A stretch of 7,021 nucleotides of DNA. It comes from Burkholderiales bacterium (lineage in GTDB: Bacteria; Pseudomonadota; Gammaproteobacteria; Burkholderiales; SG8-39). Below the pieces are notes generated by a model. The model did no database searches and was not told the origin of the DNA. It saw only the letters and a list, made by a program, of their open reading frames with translations. Of this stretch, positions 5,779 through 7,021 are shown one piece after another. The stretch is from contig JAENXP010000112.1 of NCBI GenBank assembly GCA_016649475.1, positions 1 to 7,021 on the forward strand, given 5' to 3'. Position 1 is the stretch's first letter. The number at the start of each line of letters is the position of its first letter. The translations under genes were made by a program, and so were the position numbers.

Positions 5779-6915
5779 CTACAGCCCGCGCGAAATCAGT
5801 TCGCGCATGACCTCGGAAGTGCCGCCGTAAATGCGCGACACGCGCGCGTCCACGAAGGCGCGCGCAATCGGATATTCCATCATGTAGCCGTAACCGCCGT
5901 GAAGCTGCAGCATGTCGTCCAGCCCCGCGCACAAGGTCTCGGTGGTGAACAGTTTCGCGATCGCCGCTTCTTCCACCGTCAGCTTGCGCCGCAGGTGCTC
6001 GGCCAGATAATGGTCGACCATGATGCGCATCGCCGCGGCCCGGGTTTTGAGGTCCGCGAGCTTGAACTTGGTGTTCTGGAAATCGAATACCGTCTGGCCG
6101 AATACCTTGCGCTCGCGGGTATAGCGTATGGTCTCGGCCAGCATCGCCTCCATTTTGGAGGCGGCGCCGATGGCGATGATGAAGCGTTCCTGCGCCAGTT
6201 CCTGCATCAGGTGGATGAAGCCCTTGTTCAACTCGCCCAGCAGGTTGGCCGCCGGCACGCGCACTTCGTCGAAAAACAGTTCCGCGGTGTCAGCTGCGTT
6301 CTGGCCGATTTTCGCGAGCTTGCGCCCCTTCTTGAACCCGGGCCGGTCCGCCTCGACCAGGAACAGCGACACGCCCTTGGCCCCGGCAGCAGGATCGGTC
6401 TTGGCCACGACCACGATAAGATCGCAATTCAGCCCGTTGCTGATGAAAGTCTTGCTGCCGTTGATCACATACTCGTCACCGTCCCTGACCGCCGTGGTGC
6501 GTATCGCTTTCAGGTCGGAACCGGCGCCGGGCTCGCTCATGGCGATGGCGAGTATGCATTCGCCGCTTGCGCACCCGGGCAGCCAGCGGCGCTTTTGCTC
6601 CTCCGTGCCCAGGCGCAGGATGTAGGGCGCGATGATGTCCGAATGCAGATAGAAGCCGGGGCCGCTGATGTTGGCCGCGGCCATTTCCTCGATCAGTACC
6701 GCGCAGTGGCCGAAGTCGCCGCCGCCGCCGCCGTATTCTTCCGGCAGCGAGGTGCACAGCAGCCCCTCCTTGCCGGCCTTGAGCCAGGTGTCGCGATCGA
6801 CGCAGCCGGCTTCGTCCCATTGCGCCTGGCGCGGCAGGCACTCGCGCTCGACGAAACGGCGCACGGTGGCGCGGAACATTTCGTGGTCTTCGCGGTACAC
6901 GGTGCGGGTAATCAT
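5779..6915 (-). CDS. Acyl-CoA dehydrogenase (long-chain/isovaleryl type active site)
   Basis: A full-length 378-aa FAD-dependent acyl-CoA dehydrogenase, which makes trans-2-enoyl-CoA from acyl-CoA and passes electrons to electron-transfer flavoprotein. The N-terminal helical domain is followed by LAIAMSEPGAGSDL (122-135), the FAD/substrate signature, the middle beta domain (to about 225), then the C-terminal helices with LQLHGGYGYMMEYPIAR (336-352) and RIYGGTSEVMRELI (361-374). At the position of the MCAD catalytic Glu376 this protein has Gly364 (YGGT instead of YEGT), whereas AQER carries Glu243 where long-chain and isovaleryl-CoA dehydrogenases keep their base. It is therefore probably active, with a long- or branched-chain type geometry. 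ATG 6915 has a strong AGGGGAG ribosome site 7 nt upstream. It is the first gene of a two-gene operon with the FMN protein. Exact substrate cannot be told from the sequence. Confidence 0.95.
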   Translation of the reverse strand: MITRTVYREDHEMFRATVRRFVERECLPRQAQWDEAGCVDRDTWLKAGKEGLLCTSLPEEYGGGGGDFGHCAVLIEEMAAANISGPGFYLHSDIIAPYILRLGTEEQKRRWLPGCASGECILAIAMSEPGAGSDLKAIRTTAVRDGDEYVINGSKTFISNGLNCDLIVVVAKTDPAAGAKGVSLFLVEADRPGFKKGRKLAKIGQNAADTAELFFDEVRVPAANLLGELNKGFIHLMQELAQERFIIAIGAASKMEAMLAETIRYTRERKVFGQTVFDFQNTKFKLADLKTRAAAMRIMVDHYLAEHLRRKLTVEEAAIAKLFTTETLCAGLDDMLQLHGGYGYMMEYPIARAFVDARVSRIYGGTSEVMRELISRGL

Positions 6916-6988
6916 TGCCGTACTCCCCTGATAATTGTCGTTCGCGCCGAATCAAATCGCGCCGCTGCTTCTGCAGAGCCCAAACCTT

Positions 6989-7012
6989 GCGCGGACGAGA
7001 AACCGTCCGCGC
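6989..7012. repeat. GC-rich inverted repeat (hairpin) upstream of the acyl-CoA dehydrogenase
   Basis: GCGCGGACG (6989-6997) and CGTCCGCGC (7004-7012) form a perfect 9-bp stem with a 6-nt loop, AGAAAC on plus. No T-run follows on either strand, so it is not a classical intrinsic terminator. It could end a gene beyond the right edge, or be an operator or leader structure of the dehydrogenase operon, about 75 nt before its ATG. The rest of 6916-6988 holds the ribosome site and no confident promoter (a weak TTGATT / TATCAG pair at most). Confidence 0.4.
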
Positions 7013-7021
7013 GGATCGTCG

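Noticed and set aside
5024..5932. Minus-strand open frame (302 codons) across the FMN protein and hydrolase 3' end
   Set aside because: It overlaps three well-supported genes, is rich in Arg/Ala/Gly in the manner of a GC-rich shadow, and has no domain.
1..7021. Search for a defence island, toxin-antitoxin pair, CRISPR or mobile element
   Set aside because: All sizeable genes belong to housekeeping or metabolic families. No repeats, integrase, transposase or attachment sites are visible, and the helicase resembles chromosomal UvrD paralogues with no defence partners in view.

Overview
The window is a GC-rich, gene-dense piece of bacterial chromosome, by eye well over 60% G+C. The protein types (LemA with a DUF2207 partner, a YgfF-like SDR, a COG0748-like FMN protein, an acyl-CoA dehydrogenase) and a CTG-N10-CAG SOS box point to a proteobacterium, most likely beta or gamma. 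This is inference: no rRNA or marker gene is present. I see no mobile element, tRNA, CRISPR array or phage gene.

Layout, left to right. (1) 1-629, minus: N-terminal 209 codons of a UvrD/Rep-family helicase that runs off the left edge. (2) 630-696: a 67-bp promoter region with a strong LexA/SOS-box match overlapping a predicted promoter for the helicase. (3) 4084 down to 697, minus: a compact four-gene run, cupin -> YgfF-like SDR -> LemA -> DUF2207 membrane protein, with gaps of 13 and 19 nt and then a 4-bp GTGA overlap. (4) 4085-4213: a divergent intergenic region with a 6-bp-arm palindrome. (5) 4214-5284, plus: a serine hydrolase of the beta-lactamase/esterase fold, the only plus-strand gene. 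(6) 6915 down to 5287, minus: an acyl-CoA dehydrogenase followed 12 nt later by a small FMN-binding split-barrel protein; this pair ends 2 nt from the hydrolase stop. (7) 6916-7021: the upstream region of the dehydrogenase, with a GC-rich hairpin at its far end.

How the genes may work together. LemA and the DUF2207 protein form a widely recurring pair and are translationally coupled here, so they are probably a membrane-associated unit of unknown role. The cupin and SDR upstream look metabolic and may share the transcript. The helicase lies in the same direction, but its SOS box argues for its own DNA-damage control. The dehydrogenase and FMN protein look like a flavin-dependent metabolic operon. 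Most of this is ordinary chromosomal content. I did not find a convincing new system. The best signals are the SOS-controlled, possibly leaderless helicase, the Gly-rich tail on the DUF2207 protein, and the relocated catalytic base of the acyl-CoA dehydrogenase.
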